Part shown: positions 22,573 to 33,876 of the stretch, one piece after another
Layout: every line of letters begins with the position of its first letter
Numbering within the stretch: the stretch's first letter is position 1
DNA from: Cristatella mucedo
Taxonomy: Eukaryota > Bryozoa > Phylactolaemata > Cristatellidae
Assembly (NCBI GenBank): GCA_009760855.2
Contig: WPIO01000016.1
Coordinates: 1,043,501 to 1,107,500 of the forward strand
Direction of reading: 5' to 3'
Length of the DNA: 64,000 bases
Notes under the pieces: generated by a model
Database searches by the model: none
Seen by the model: the letters and a program-made list of their open reading frames with translations, nothing else
Told to the model about the DNA's origin: nothing
Program-made: the position numbers and the translations under genes

Positions 22573-22674
22573 TAGCTAGCATACTGGGCACGCACAGTGG
22601 CTGCTTAATTGCATACTGGGCATAATTGCATACTGGGCATAATTGCATATTGGGCACGCACAGTGGCTGCTTAG
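22573..22674. repeat. 17-bp tandem repeat between two longer direct repeats
   Basis: TGCATACTGGGCATAAT words repeat at 17-bp spacing (22610-22650). The longer word GGGCACGCACAGTGGCTGCT occurs at both ends. Confidence 0.85.
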
Positions 22675-22699
22675 TCTCCTTGGCAGTCAGCTTGTCAGG

Positions 22700-23045
22700 C
22701 CCCTCGTCGACAGTGTCTAACAGTAGCAACATCGTCCCACTTCTGCCTGAGCTGCACAGGCTCCCTATCAAGCATGGAATCGATTTAAAGATCGCGTGAA
22801 ATTGTCTTTGTTGTTCAAGCATGCTTTTCGTACAGATATATGGATGATCCAGTGCATGTTACTAGCCATAGGTCATACCTACCAGTGGTCATGAGTCTCT
22901 GGAGTGTCAGTCCATGTTTGGTTTAGCACGCAGGTCTAACCACAAAATATATCGTACATAATACTAGCCCTTGGCTACTGATTCTCTTGCATTCAGTTGT
23001 AAAGCTCATGGATTGAGATTGATAATACTAATAACAATGTTTATA
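22700..23045 (+). mobile_element. Decayed LINE 3' fragment, third family
   Basis: The plus frame reads LPELHRLPIKHGIDLKIA, a diverged LHWLPVKxRIDFKI block of non-LTR reverse transcriptases. It is followed by 3' sequence ending in a GAGATTGATAATACTAATAA tail. It matches neither LINE A nor LINE B well. Confidence 0.5.
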
Positions 23046-23253
23046 TAATATCGCAAGAAAATCAAATCTCGTTGAAGATACGTTACATATGGTAGCTTTT
23101 GTTGTTTTAAAAATCAGTCATAAATAGTAATAACACGTCATCTACATTAACCCATCAGAGAACCTACCCGACATAGCAGCCATAATAATCGGACTGCAGG
23201 CTGTGGTAATTCCTCAATTGCATGCTTACCGACCGCAAGTATGGGACACTCAC

Positions 23254-23406
23254 CGCAAGTATGTCCTGCATGCTGCACCCCTTTGGAACAGCCACAGCAG
23301 GATCCGAGCTCGACTGGACAAATCTGCTGCATTTCTCGACAACACAGTCTGCGGCTGAATGTAGCAGTGCGACAGAGTCACCCAGCACATGCTTGCGACG
23401 GTGCAC
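23254..23406 (-). CDS. Possible internal exon, unknown protein
   Basis: The minus frame reads RRKHVLGDSVALLHSAADC and ends PKGCSMQDILA before a strong donor (GCG followed by GTGAGTG at 23253). The acceptor is unclear. I do not recognise the protein. The plus strand is also open here, so strand and coding status are uncertain. Confidence 0.2.
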
Positions 23407-23454
23407 GGTAGGTGCAACAGTGGCAGGCTTTAGCTGCTGCTTCTGCTGCTCCTG

Positions 23455-23552
23455 CTTGAGGTGCTGCTGCTGCTGCTGCTGCTTTTGCCTGGCAGCAGGA
23501 GATTTTTTGAAGTATGAGCACCTGCAGGTGACAACCAGCCATCATAGCCAGC

Positions 23553-23632
<80 letters not shown>
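23455..23632. repeat. (CTG)n and (TA)n tracts
   Basis: A short CTG run at 23460-23483, then CATATA units passing into pure TA at 23580-23631. Confidence 0.9.
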
Positions 23633-23634
<2 letters not shown>

Positions 23635-23999
23635 TTAGTAGCATCTGCCAGCTCGGCCTGCCCATGCAAGATTAATTCGCACGAGGTTGAGTCGACTAAA
23701 ATGAGCTTCGCGGCAACCTGCACACGCTGGCATCAGCTTTACGTTTGTTCGTAAACGAAGGCCTGTTCCACATTGAAGTCATCGAAATCTCCAGAAGCAT
23801 AAACTAAGCCATGTGTGATGCACGTTAAGAAAATAGCATCAGCTGCTGCATCAGACATACTTACGTGACACTTAAGCATTTCGATGGACATCAAAGCTCT
23901 AAAAAGAAGTCCTAGTCTGCGTTGCCCTCGGGAGCTCAAACCAGGACCACGGGAAACCTGCATCAATCACCTACGCACTTCTTTCGATCTGCTATCTCA

Positions 24000-24164
24000 G
24001 CCGTGAACCTACTTGACAGACTCGTCTGTCTGAACTCTCTACCTGATTACACCTACGACTTCCTAACAGAAAGAATTGCTGCCAAACAGAGGGCTGCCAG
24101 GGGACTGGCAATGTGCAGAAGAAGAATAGCTAGACGAAAAACTGCCACAGGTTGCTGCCCTTAA
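24000..24164 (+). CDS. Possible terminal exon, unknown protein
   Basis: After an acceptor-like GATCTGCTATCTCAG (24000), the plus frame reads AVNLLDRLVCLNSLPDYTYD and then a basic tail ending RRRIARRKTATGCCP and a stop. AATAAA follows at about 24275, some 110 bp downstream, where a polyadenylation signal could be. I recognise no family. Confidence 0.3.
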   Translation, partial: AVNLLDRLVCLNSLPDYTYDFLTERIAAKQRAARGLAMCRRRIARRKTATGCCP

Positions 24165-24295
24165 ACGCAATGCATGCCGGGAGCTGCCTCCTCATTTCAC
24201 CACTGAGTAAGTAGAATGAACAAGAAGCCAATCAACGTCGACCGTTTCAGCTCTGCTGCCGAGTTCGTGTCAAATAAACGCTACAGCTGTGCATT

Positions 24296-24490
24296 ATAAT
24301 AATAGTAATCATACATTTGTATAGCACCTTCAGAACTCAAATCTTGTTCTAGGCACTTTACACATGCTGTAAAGTAAGCATAATATGAATAGTTAGTGGT
24401 AACATGCACTATGTCCACAAGCATGACTGCTATCTGCAGGGCTTGAACCAACGACCAGGATGGTGAAGAGTGAGCACCTTAAATCTGGCT
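24296..24490 (-). mobile_element. SINE S2 copy with LINE-like tail
   Basis: AAT tail, then the shared 3' end (TATAGCACCTTCAGAACTCA on the plus strand), then a tRNA-like head with GGGCTTGAACC and GAGCACCTTAA complements. Confidence 0.6.
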
Positions 24491-24600
24491 GCTAAAATCC
24501 ACTTGCCTGGAAAGATGATGTACATAGCGTTCGGCCACACTGCCGAACAAAACAACACCATATAGCCACAAAATAAACAGAATCTAAATGTTAGTTTCAA

Positions 24601-25243
24601 CAAAAAAACATCGGGCAAAGACTACAGCCAGACGGCATCGCGCCACCGCAGCTCGGCAGGCTGTCATGCCAACTGCCTGTGCTCACTTCATTCGATAGCT
24701 TCCGTAGCCGGATTGCAAGTGAATTTCTTTGGGCAAGCCTAATCAGGAGGGAGCAACAACATGTAGCCTGTCGTGACCAACGGCAAAGACTAACAGCAGA
24801 AAAGTTGGGCAGACTAACACGACTAACATTGCCGAGCAAACTGCAACCAAGCCAGAAAACCAACCACCCCCACCCACACCATCCCTACCCACCGCCCACA
24901 GAGGCCGCGCTGCACGATCAGCCTGCACGCCCACAGAGGCCGCGCTGCACGATCAGCCTGCACATCAACACCGCATGCACACATGAAGGCAGGTTACTAA
25001 ATGACTCACCTCAGCCTCCAGAGCCAAGAGACGAGCTTGCCAAGCAGCAGCAGTGCAAACAGGTTGAGCACATTGTTCAGGATCTCCTCCAGTGCTGCAC
25101 TGTGGCTCACGGGCCCTGCAACGGACGATGACAAGCCGATGCTGCTGAGCTGGCACGACATCATTAGGCTTGGAGAAATGTACTGTATGCTGAGCAATGC
25201 GTCAGACGATCTGAATAAAAAGTGGCAGCGGATGCAAATGTAG
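24601..25243 (+). CDS. Candidate coding segment, unknown protein, apparent frameshift
   Basis: A plus frame is open from before 24601 to 25131. It reads FRSRIASEFLWASLIRREQQ, RQRLTAEKLGRLTRLTLPSK, a His/Pro-rich linker, and EPRDELAKQQQCKQVEHIVQ up to QCCTVAHGP. At about 25117 a +1 shift would carry the reading into DDDKPMLLSWHDIIRLGEMY and NASDDLNKKWQRMQM, which stops at 25243. Composition (Arg/Gln/Leu helices, Trp, Met) and GC-ending codons look coding. The opposite strand has phase-compatible splice words (24687-24840 and 25010-25210), so a minus-strand gene is the alternative. No family is recognised. No start codon or splice boundary is secure. Confidence 0.4.
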
Positions 25244-25339
25244 CACACCCAGCCATCGAGCAGGAAGCCGGGCGTATATGACAAGAGAGCATTGCATTAG
25301 CGGCTGGCTACACGTGCGGCTACTGACACGTGCACATCG

Positions 25340-25365
25340 CAGCAGCTGCTGCTGCTGCTGCTGCT
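25340..25365. repeat. Short (CTG)n
   Basis: About eight CTG triplets, seen directly. Confidence 0.9.
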
Positions 25366-25461
25366 GACGCTGCTGATAGAAGCGACCCACTCGGGCACCC
25401 CACACCGAAAGCCGGCTGGCTACACTACACATGCATGCCTCCTGTGTGGCTTGCACACTAG

Positions 25462-25612
25462 GTGATGCGGCTGCTTTTCACGACCTCGGTGTCCCGAGGT
25501 CGTCGGTTCGAATCCTGTGGTGAGCGATCCTTTATTGCAGCTTCAAGCTGTTGTGATATCCGTAAACACTCTTCTGTCACGATACAAAAGAGGCCGATAA
25601 AATTACCTAGTA
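25462..25612 (+). mobile_element. SINE S1 copy
   Basis: tRNA-like head with GGTTCGAATCC (B box) at 25504, hairpin word CAGCTTCAAGCTG, and tail CAAAAGAGGCCGATAAAATT. Confidence 0.85.
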
Positions 25613-25984
25613 TTCTCTTTAACCTCCTCGCCCCCAGGCTCCAGTCGACCGCCCCCACGAAAGCTCCGGTATTCCATCTATATTTAGCACTTGACAGGAG
25701 GTGGCGATTTACATGCTTTTGATAGCATTTCGAAGCTGTCTGCACCAGATGAACCGGCCAAGCCACCTTTTTAGCCTGATGCATCAGACAAATGGCAGCC
25801 TATCTCTTTATAAAACCACCAGGAAGCTGGGCACAACGACGATGCACACCCTCCCCCTCCCCACGAGGCAAGCATCTGGAGCTGCACTCCGAGCCACAGC
25901 TAAACTCCTACCTGAAAGACCCTTAGTCCTCCCTCCTCCCCTCTGAAGCAGTGTTACAAGGCTTTCGGGAGTGCTTAAAGTAGT

Positions 25985-27345
25985 AGTGTAGTGTAACGTA
26001 TCTCCATCTGTAACTCCAGTAAGCCACAGAGACTATGTGGGTGTTACGCAAGAGAGTTTTGTATAGCGCTCTCACAGCCTAAGCGGCTTTCGGTACGCAT
26101 TCGGTTGCCAACAGACTTCGTCTCACGAAACAAAGAGAAAATGGGAAGCTTAGCAGAGTCAGGAGAGCAGTTGAGGTAGTGAGTAGCATGGAAGTAGCAG
26201 CCCAGGACCGCTGAAAACGATGAGGCATAGTCGGCAGTAGGAGAGTAGTTGACGTTTCGTAAGAATTGTGGAAGCGAGTTCCACAGTCTAGGACCTGCAG
26301 AGCTAAAGCTTCTGTTGCCAACGGTCTCTAGAGGAATGGAACAGCTAATTTATTTTCCATATTTACAGGACCTGAGGGCGTGCAGAGGCTGAAACTGGTG
26401 CAGCAGTTCAACTGTAGGGGCTCGTGGGCGTGCGATGGCTTCGCGACAGAAGCCCCCACAAGCGAGTCGTTGCGTGATCGACGACGGCTGTATTATATGA
26501 TCTAGCGGCCGTCGTGCATGCTGCTCCGGAGCACGTGGTGTTAAGAGAGAGAAGAGAGTGGATAGCGTGCGTACAGGCCGACGCACAGGCAGAAAGTGAA
26601 TTGCGCAGCAAGGAGTTGGCAACCAGCTTGCCCGCAGGGCAGACGGAACATGGCAGACGGAACATGGCGGGGGGGGGGGGGGGGGGGGGGAGGGGGGCTG
26701 AACCACGTGACGGCGATTACATGCCCACACAACTAGGTACAAAGGAGCCAAGCCGTGGCGGGCCTTGTGGGTCAGCGTAAGAACTTCGCTCTGTATCCTT
26801 CGATCAACCGGCATCCATCCTAGCTCTTTTAGCAAAGGAGGCACGTGGTCAAACCTCTGTGACTTGAAGACTAGCCTCGCAGCCATATTCGTAGCCTGCC
26901 ACAGTGGCCTAGTTGCTTTCTTTGGCAGCCCGGCCCAAAGGAAATTACAATAATCAAGCCGAGACAGAACTAAGGAGCTAGTTAAATTTATTGCAAGCCA
27001 CTGTGGAAGACTACTCCTTATCTTAGATAGGGATCGGACGTGATGGCTAGCTGTAGAAGCAGTCTTCTGAATGAAGCTTTTAAAATTTAGGCAGCTGTCG
27101 AAAACGAAACCTCAATTTCGAGCACTTGGTGATGGTCGCGAAACAGCATCACCTATTAGAAGAGCAAAGCCTTTTAATCCAGCCATATGCTTAGGGTGTC
27201 CTATGTTCGGTTATATCGTCATTTAGTTTCAAGAAATGTTCCGACATCCAGGATCGAACGTCGGCAAGGCAAGCAGTCAGTTTATCAGTTGCTGCAGCAG
27301 ATTCCGACGGTTTGAATGATAAATACAGTTAAGTATCGTCAGCAA
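25985..27345 (-). mobile_element. LINE A copy split by an LTR-like insert
   Basis: 3' end at about 25985 (diverged tail TAGTGTAACGTATC), then RT C-terminal coding on both sides of the insert at 26413-26729. The word for LLHQFQPLHALRSC is before it and the words for ARHGLAPLYL, WMPVDRRIQS and MAARLVFKSQRFDHV follow. It extends to the SSESAAATDKL-type region at about 27340. Frames are broken. Confidence 0.88.
26413..26729. mobile_element. LTR-like insert nested in LINE A, with poly-G tract
   Basis: This 317-bp insert starts TGTAGGGGCTCG and ends ATGCCCACA (TG...CA). A 4-bp duplication CAAC lies on both sides (26409-26412 and 26730-26733). Removing it rejoins LINE A as in other copies. It contains 22 consecutive G at 26669-26690. 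TG/CA ends plus a short duplication fit a solo LTR. Orientation is not clear, and no coding part is present. A small DNA transposon is the alternative, since the ends are weakly inverted. Confidence 0.7.
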
Positions 27346-27350
27346 GTGCA

Positions 27351-27470
27351 TTAGCTACTACGGATCACTTCCAAGGGGGCCAAGACCTACAAGGCCTACA
27401 AGCCTGAGGACGCAGGAGACATGCCCTGCTGGCTAGCTTGTACCACTCGGTGTGGGCTTGTTGCCACTCT
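27351..27470 (+). CDS. Possible exon, unknown protein
   Basis: After TGCATTAG the plus frame reads RITSKGAKTYKAYKPEDAGD and MPCWLACTTRCGLVAT, up to a donor-like CTCTGTAAGC at 27470. Codons end mostly in G or C. The next segment after an acceptor-like GTTGTATTGCAG (27530) continues in phase for 18 codons before a stop. No family recognised. Confidence 0.25.
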
Positions 27471-27786
27471 GTAAGCACTGAGCCAGCACTAAGGACAGCC
27501 GTCGTACCAGCCGGACTCACCATAGTTGTATTGCAGTAGTGCGTTAGTTGAAGTTAAAGTGCCGAAAGGACAGGCAAAGTGCCGAGCAAGTGATTGAAAA
27601 GACACACGAGTGGGCGTGGCAGCCCAAGTGGCCGACAATATGCACAGATATACGCTGAGCCAGAGTTGCACACGGAGTCGCTAAACATCAATAATATTGT
27701 TGTAATATTAACAACAATATTGGCACGAAGTCACTAAACCAAAGTTGCACACGGAGCACTACTGTATATTGGCTCAGTGTAACTGT

Positions 27787-28107
27787 GCCATGGGCCAGGC
27801 AATTACTGAATTGAGGATCTGCCTTGCCACCTCTGCAACGACTAGCAGACAGCATTGCCAGCAGGCTTGTCACAGCAGATTCGTCTTCTTAAGATGGCCT
27901 GTAGCCAAGACCACACAGGCAGCTCCGCCCCCTGACCTAGTTGGTACAGCAACGCAAGCCGTGGGACACATTGCCAAGAAACCCTTGAGGCTTTGGCAGC
28001 ATCGCACTACAGTGGGGCTACCGGGACTCACCGGATTAACAACTCCTTCCTGCTCGCCGGGTGCTCAGGGCGCCAGGGCCGGACGCTGGCTGGCTAGCAT
28101 TATATAG
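27787..28107 (+). CDS. Possible coding segment, unknown protein
   Basis: An open plus frame of about 107 codons (MGQAITELRICLATSATTSR near its start, ending GARAGRWLASII). It is rich in Ala, Thr and Pro, with GC-ending codons. No motif recognised and no secure splice boundary. Confidence 0.22.
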   Translation, partial: AMGQAITELRICLATSATTSRQHCQQACHSRFVFLRWPVAKTTQAAPPPDLVGTATQAVGHIAKKPLRLWQHRTTVGLPGLTGLTTPSCSPGAQGARAGRWLASII

Positions 28108-28198
28108 GTAGGGATACACAGGCCACATAACACTGGCCACACATCCAGGCTATGGCAGCCCGGCCCACTTGATCTGGGCAAACAAGCTCTAGCCGACC

Positions 28199-28233
<35 letters not shown>

Positions 28234-28459
28234 CAAGGTCATAACATGCAATGTCACACTAGCCGATATCCTATTGTCAAGGGCGCTGCTCTCAGAATAC
28301 AGGCAGTGGCAAGCAGACAACAGCAGGCTCAGCAGTGCTGCCCACGAGGCAGCCGATGCTACTACTGCTGCCACCCACGTCCAGCCAGCAGTGATCTGTC
28401 GTGCAAACGAGACCAGCTGCGAACCAGCACTGTGCACTGTCTACCGTCAGCGAACCTGA
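28199..28459 (+). CDS. Possible coding segment after a CAG repeat
   Basis: A (CAG)n tract at 28199-28230 runs in frame (as Ser codons) into VITCNVTLADILLSRALLSE and YRQWQADNSRLSSAAHEAAD, ending at a stop at 28457-28459. It looks protein-like, but no family is recognised and no boundary is secure. Confidence 0.25.
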
Positions 28460-28714
28460 CCCGCGCGTTCCAGCTGAAGGGCTGAAAGGTGAAGGGCTAA
28501 AACGGCACAAGATCGGCCCATACAGAGACCAGCATCAGTTCATCCTGCCAGAAGGGCAGTTCGCTCCCACTCCTCCACCAGCTAGCCGCACAGGAACGTT
28601 AACAACATCTGGAAAGAAGCAGCTGGCTGCACATATTATTTTGTGCAAGAGCACGGTACTTACATTAGTGTCGTGCTTCCTGTACACACAGCATGCGCGC
28701 GGTGCACCCAGAAA

Positions 28715-28780
28715 GAGATTCGAGTTCTCTTGAGGGCACTATACAAATATATTATTATTAATAGTAGTAGTAGTAGTCCA
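28715..28780 (+). mobile_element. SINE/LINE B shared 3' tail only
   Basis: AGAGATTCGAGTTCTCTTGA and GGCACTATACAAATATATTA followed by ATT/AGT triplets. This is the 3' end shared by S2 and LINE B. Confidence 0.7.
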
Positions 28781-29109
28781 GCCGGATGCAGATGCTTTGG
28801 AGAGGCAGCTCCCCACTTCCCATATCTCTCCGGCGAATAAAACCAAAACCGCGAAACCAGCCTTCCATCTGGGCAAACCTGCGCTACCAACCACACACAA
28901 ATCAAGTACACAATACGAAGCATTCATTCATTTCGAATTACGTGGAAATCGATGAGAGGCTGCATTTGCGCATCATATACAGAGATGAATTTAATGTCCG
29001 ACCACCGATGATCGAGAGGAGAGGAGAGGGGAGGGGAGGGAGTAGGATGCTGAGCCGCTACCGAGCTCCCGGCTTCTGGTGCACTTCAGCTCGCTAGGCA
29101 CAGACGGCC

Positions 29110-29412
29110 TCTTTGCATCGTTTGCCCCACAACGACATCTATTCTCATGCTGCCGACTATTACACATTCTTTTCAGCCCACCTGAGCTGCTACATTCATG
29201 CTACTCACTCCCTCGACTGCCCTCTGGCCTCTAGCTATGCCTCTCTCATTTGCTCTTTGTTGGGTGAGATGAAGTCTTTTGGCTACCGTATGCAAACCAA
29301 AAGCCGGTCAGGCTTTGAGGGCACTATAGAAAACTTCCTTGCTCAACACCCGCTTAGTAGTTGAGCTACTTGTCAGAGTTCCGGAAGGAGATACATTGCA
29401 TTACATACTGGT
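29110..29412 (+). mobile_element. LINE A 3' fragment, diverged
   Basis: Same order of words as 8228-8530 (AACGACATCTATTCTCATGC, TTTGGCTACCGTATGC) and an ATTACA-type end at 29395-29405. Confidence 0.8.
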
Positions 29413-30140
29413 GCACAGTTACTAGATGAGAAAATGCAACACAAGAAAAACCAAGTGCTGCTGAGCCAAAAGCAGCACTTGCAGACCGGAGGCTGATCCA
29501 CCACACAGATCATGGCAAATAATAATAATAATAATAATAATAAGTATTTGATAAGCCCAAGAACTAAAAAATTCCCCTGGTCACCGGAAAAGATCGGCTG
29601 AAAAGAAAGCGTACCAGCTGATTAGTAGCATGCACAGCACGGCAGCAGGTCACAGCCTATGCCTTCACATGATGCAGGACAAAGGCAAATAGCAGCCATA
29701 AAGGAATCATCGAAGCAAGCAACACACGCCTCAAGTAATCTCGACTCAGCCCAACATTCGATCACGCGATTAGAGTTTAATACATTAAAACCACCTAAGC
29801 TGCAGCTGCTAGATCCAGATTGCTGCTCTTAGGCAAAAGAGACAAGGCAAACGTCACGGATTGATTGCCAAAGAGCAATGACAAAAACTCAGCAGCAGCT
29901 TGTTTGCTTGCACTTCTAATTATGCACCATGTGACTAAAAACCTTAATGGGGGTCTTCAATCCACAGGCAATGATGCATTGTTCAGCCCTGGGATACAGC
30001 AGAATGCAGCCTAAAGTCACTCTCGACATCCATTGCTACCCGTAGGGGGGGACACCAAATGGCTGCCTAGACACTGTAGGGCTACCAGTCCTAGTGCTGA
30101 CAGTGGGGGGGAGCCCAGAGTTCCAAATCTCGTGCACCAA
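29413..30140. other. CpG-poor sequence without a called gene
   Basis: Includes (AAT)n at 29519-29543. Only four CpG dinucleotides occur in 29401-29700 by my count. A short plus frame before 29520 is protein-like but too short to call. Confidence 0.35.
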
Positions 30141-30144
30141 CACC

Positions 30145-30203
30145 ATTCCCTCCCTCCCTCCCTACCTCCCTCCCTCTCTCTCTCTTCTCTCTCTCTTCTC
30201 TCT

Positions 30204-30286
<83 letters not shown>
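30145..30286. repeat. (CCCT)n then (TC)n microsatellite
   Basis: TCCC units at 30147-30176, then TC dinucleotides to 30286. Confidence 0.95.
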
Positions 30287-30288
<2 letters not shown>

Positions 30289-30790
30289 CACACTAATAAA
30301 AATAAATCCCTCTGCAGTGCTGTGCAGTAAGACAACTCAAGGCAATCCTTATTTTGCTTTTACCTATTCCACCATTTCGGTGAAGCGAGCGGTTTGTGAA
30401 TGCCACTTCCACCTTCCACATCAGGCATGACTGGCGCTAAGCGTGCCAACAATAACCACTTTGGCTTAATCCTACTGCTACTACCAATTGAGACGCCAAC
30501 TACATGTCGGCCCATAATGAAACCTCTGTTCCCGTGACGGGTTACCAGTCATCGTAGCAAACTGTGGTCAACAAGAAGTCATCCATGCACATGGGTCAGC
30601 AGGATCACGCAAAACCTACAGCAGCAGCAGCTAAGGTAGCAGGTTAGGCGCCGTTGTGGAAGCAAAATCCGCAGGTCAGAACCTGGTCATCTTGCCATCC
30701 CTCACACTAAATTGAAATCTTTCGCTAAGCAAGCCTTCAGCTCGCTTGCACCAAAACTCCGACACTTGTTTCTGGCTACGGTCACTACCT
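30287..30790. other. Unassigned sequence
   Basis: No gene, RNA or known repeat recognised. Confidence 0.3.
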
Positions 30791-30794
30791 GCTA

Positions 30795-31195
30795 TAATAA
30801 TAATAATAATAAACTTAATAAAGCACCCTCAGAGAAGAGAACTAAGTCTCTGTCTAGGCTCTTTAAATTTGCTGCAAAGTGAAACGCGATCGAGTGGTGA
30901 GTGGTATCATGCTTGATAAAGAACATGAATAACATGGTTAGGGGTGACATGCACAGGGTCAGCATGCATGTGTGGTTATTGGCAGCATGCAACAGTGTCA
31001 GCGCACATAAGCACATGAAGGACGAATCACAGGGACCCACTCAATGCTGTGATAAATAGGTACGTTTTTAATTTCTTTTTAAATGTGGTCAAGTCAAGGG
31101 ATGTCGTGACAGAAGTCGGGAGTGAGCTCCAGGCTGTGGGAGCATGCAAACTAAATGCACGGTCTGCAAAGAATTTTGAGGTGCATACGAGGTAT
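30795..31195 (-). mobile_element. LINE B 3' fragment
   Basis: AAT tail at 30795-30812, terminal hairpin region, and the end of the coding region (frame 31027-31251 with FADRAFSLHAPTAWSSLPTS). 5'-truncated at about 31195. Confidence 0.85.
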
Positions 31196-31212
31196 AGATA
31201 AATATTTAAGAT

Positions 31213-31610
31213 TACGACCTTGCATTGCATAAGTCTCAGCTCAAGACGCATCTGTTCCGGCCAGACTCCCCTTCATCCCCCAGTGAACTTGAACTTACTC
31301 CGGTGCGCTTTGCGTCTGTATCCACACATGATTCATCAGTGCATGCTGCAAGCCATAGGTTCTACTAATTCTTTTCAGTTGTCCAGAGCTGCTACTTCCA
31401 CACTACTCACTATCTCAACTGCTCTCCTGACTTTGCTATGCTTCCCACTTTCTCTTTGTTGTGTGAGACGAACAAAGTCTGTTGGCTACCGAATGCGTAC
31501 CAAAAGCTGCTTAGGCTGTGAGTGCGCTATACAAAACTCTCCTGAGTAACACCCACATAGTCTGTATGTCTTTGTGGAGTTACAGACGGAGATGCATTAC
31601 ATTACATTAC
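31213..31610 (+). mobile_element. LINE A 3' fragment
   Basis: Plus copy ending with GGAGTTACAGACGGAGATGC and ATTACATTACATTAC at 31596-31610. It abuts the LINE B fragment tail-to-truncation in opposite orientation. Confidence 0.82.
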
Positions 31611-31651
31611 TAACCGGTGGCCATGAGAGTCGTCATGCTTGGTTTAGCATG

Positions 31652-31735
31652 TTAATAATAATATAATAATATTGCACTTGATAAAGCGCCCTCAGAGAAC
31701 TTAATCTCTTTTTAGACGCTTTACATTTGCTGATC
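31652..31735 (-). mobile_element. LINE B tail fragment
   Basis: AAT-like tail and about 70 bp of the conserved 3' end. Confidence 0.8.
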
Positions 31736-31799
31736 TAAGCGTGATACTTGTTTGCTTTTGCATGCTTGATACCGTGCATGACAACACTAACCTTTGGGT

Positions 31800-31890
31800 A
31801 TTGACTGTCTTGCAGCTAGTTGTAAGGGATAGGGATTAAGTTCTCTTAGGGCGCTGTACAAACGACCTATTGTTATTATTATTACTATTG
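31800..31890 (+). mobile_element. SINE/LINE B shared 3' tail
   Basis: GGGATTAAGTTCTCTTAGGG and GCGCTGTACAAACGACC, then ATT triplets. Confidence 0.7.
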
Positions 31891-31996
31891 GACGGGACGC
31901 CGGATGCTCGTTGACCAGCTGTGTACAGAAGAGGCTTGCATAAAAGTGCACTCGCAGCAGGAACGATAAGAACGAAGACGAGCTACATGTATATGT

Positions 31997-32163
31997 ATAT
32001 ATGTGTGTCTGTGTGTGTCTGTGTGTGTGTCTGTGTGTGTCTGTGTGTGTCTGTGTGTGTGTCTGTGTGTGTGTCTGTGTGTGTGTCTGTGTGTGTGTCT
32101 GTGTGTGTGTCTGTGTGTGTGTCTGTGTGTGTGTCTGTGTGTGTGTGCATACGTATATATATA
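31997..32163. repeat. (GT)n/(CTGTGTGT)n microsatellite
   Basis: GT dinucleotides interrupted by CT every 8-10 bp, ending in TA repeats. Confidence 0.95.
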
Positions 32164-32365
32164 TGACCAGCTGCCCAACAAGTAGCTACGGTGCTCTCAG
32201 ACCAGATTCTACCCGGGGCTCTTGTGGCTACATACCATAGCAATGCAAAATGGAATCGGAAGGTGCACGCTGAAAAAGTATTGATGCCATACCAGAAACA
32301 AAAGATATTGAGTACGCTGGCAGGAAAATGACCATAATATAAATGACAATTGTAAGAGAAACAGG

Positions 32366-33057
<692 letters not shown>

Positions 33058-33079
33058 GTCAACTCTGCAATGGCATTGA

Positions 33080-33230
33080 GCTACACCTGACCTACTGACC
33101 TCCACCAACACCAGCACAGCCTCCATGAAGCAAAGGTGAAACTGTTTGCAAGTGCTGACGAGCCCATTTCGACTCTAGCTGATGGCTTGTGTTTCGGCCT
33201 GGCAGCAGCTGCTAAATTCTGGATGTTTGC
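33080..33230 (+). CDS. Short protein-like segment after the CTG tract
   Basis: The plus frame reads VKLFASADEPISTLADGLCF and GLAAAAKFWMFAGNHDS before stops. It looks coding in composition only. No splice site or family supports it. Confidence 0.15.
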
Positions 33231-33344
33231 AGGCAACCACGACTCTAGAACCGCCTAATAGGCAGCCTACGTAAATCGGCAGGCAGTCACTCGGCTACAA
33301 GTAAGCCCAAGCAGAGTAAACCCCTTCCTCACCCATTGCTCGTC

Positions 33345-33557
33345 TGTCACTGACACTGTGCATGCTGCCACTAACCACATTTGCATGCTGACCCTGTGCA
33401 TGTCACCCCTAACCATATTATTCATTTCGTCTGTTTTTCAAGCATGATTTTACTTACCATTCGATTGCATTTCACTTTACAGCAAATGTAAAGCGCCTAG
33501 AGAGAGATTGAGTTCTCTGAGGGCGCTTTATCAAGTGAATTATTATTATTATTATTA
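33345..33557 (+). mobile_element. LINE B 3' end, plus strand
   Basis: The cleanest 3' end of the family: 3' UTR, then GCGCCTAGAGAGAGATTGAG and TTCTCTGAGGGCGCTTTATC (terminal hairpin), then AAGTGAATT and ATT triplets. Confidence 0.92.
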
Positions 33558-33716
33558 GGTAAGGCGGTTGCTTTCACGACCTCGGTCCCGAGATCGTGGG
33601 TTCGATTCCTGCGGTGGGCGATCCTCTATCGCCACTGCAAGCAGTGGCGATAGCCGTAAAGGCTTTTCTGTCGCTATACAAAAAGAGGCTGCTTAATCAG
33701 CTAGAATTCATTTATT
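33558..33716 (+). mobile_element. SINE S1 copy (best hairpin)
   Basis: Starts directly after the LINE B tail. Head with TAAGGCGGTTGCTTTCACGA and B box GGGTTCGATTCC, perfect 11-bp hairpin at 33627-33652 (stem TATCGCCACTG, loop CAAG), tail AAAAAGAGGCTGCTTAATCA. Confidence 0.9.
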
Positions 33717-33744
33717 TATTTATCACCTTATAACCGGCGATTAC

Positions 33745-33876
33745 AGCGGTTTGGCCAGTGATTAAGGTACTTGCCCCGTCCAAGGTGGGGGGGAGCTCTA
33801 GCCCCGTGGCATATGTGAAGCATCTGTCTGAATGGAGACTTAGTTCTCTTAGGGTGCTATACAAAGGAATTATATT

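Noticed and set aside
24687-25210. Two minus-strand exons with matching phase (24687-24840 and 25010-25210)
   Set aside because: Splice words fit, but the plus-strand frame has more convincing protein composition. Kept as the alternative in the evidence for 24601-25243 and not called.
26350-26886. 178-codon minus frame with a Pro run
   Set aside because: Chimera of LINE A reverse transcriptase and the nested LTR-like insert, including its G run. Not a gene.
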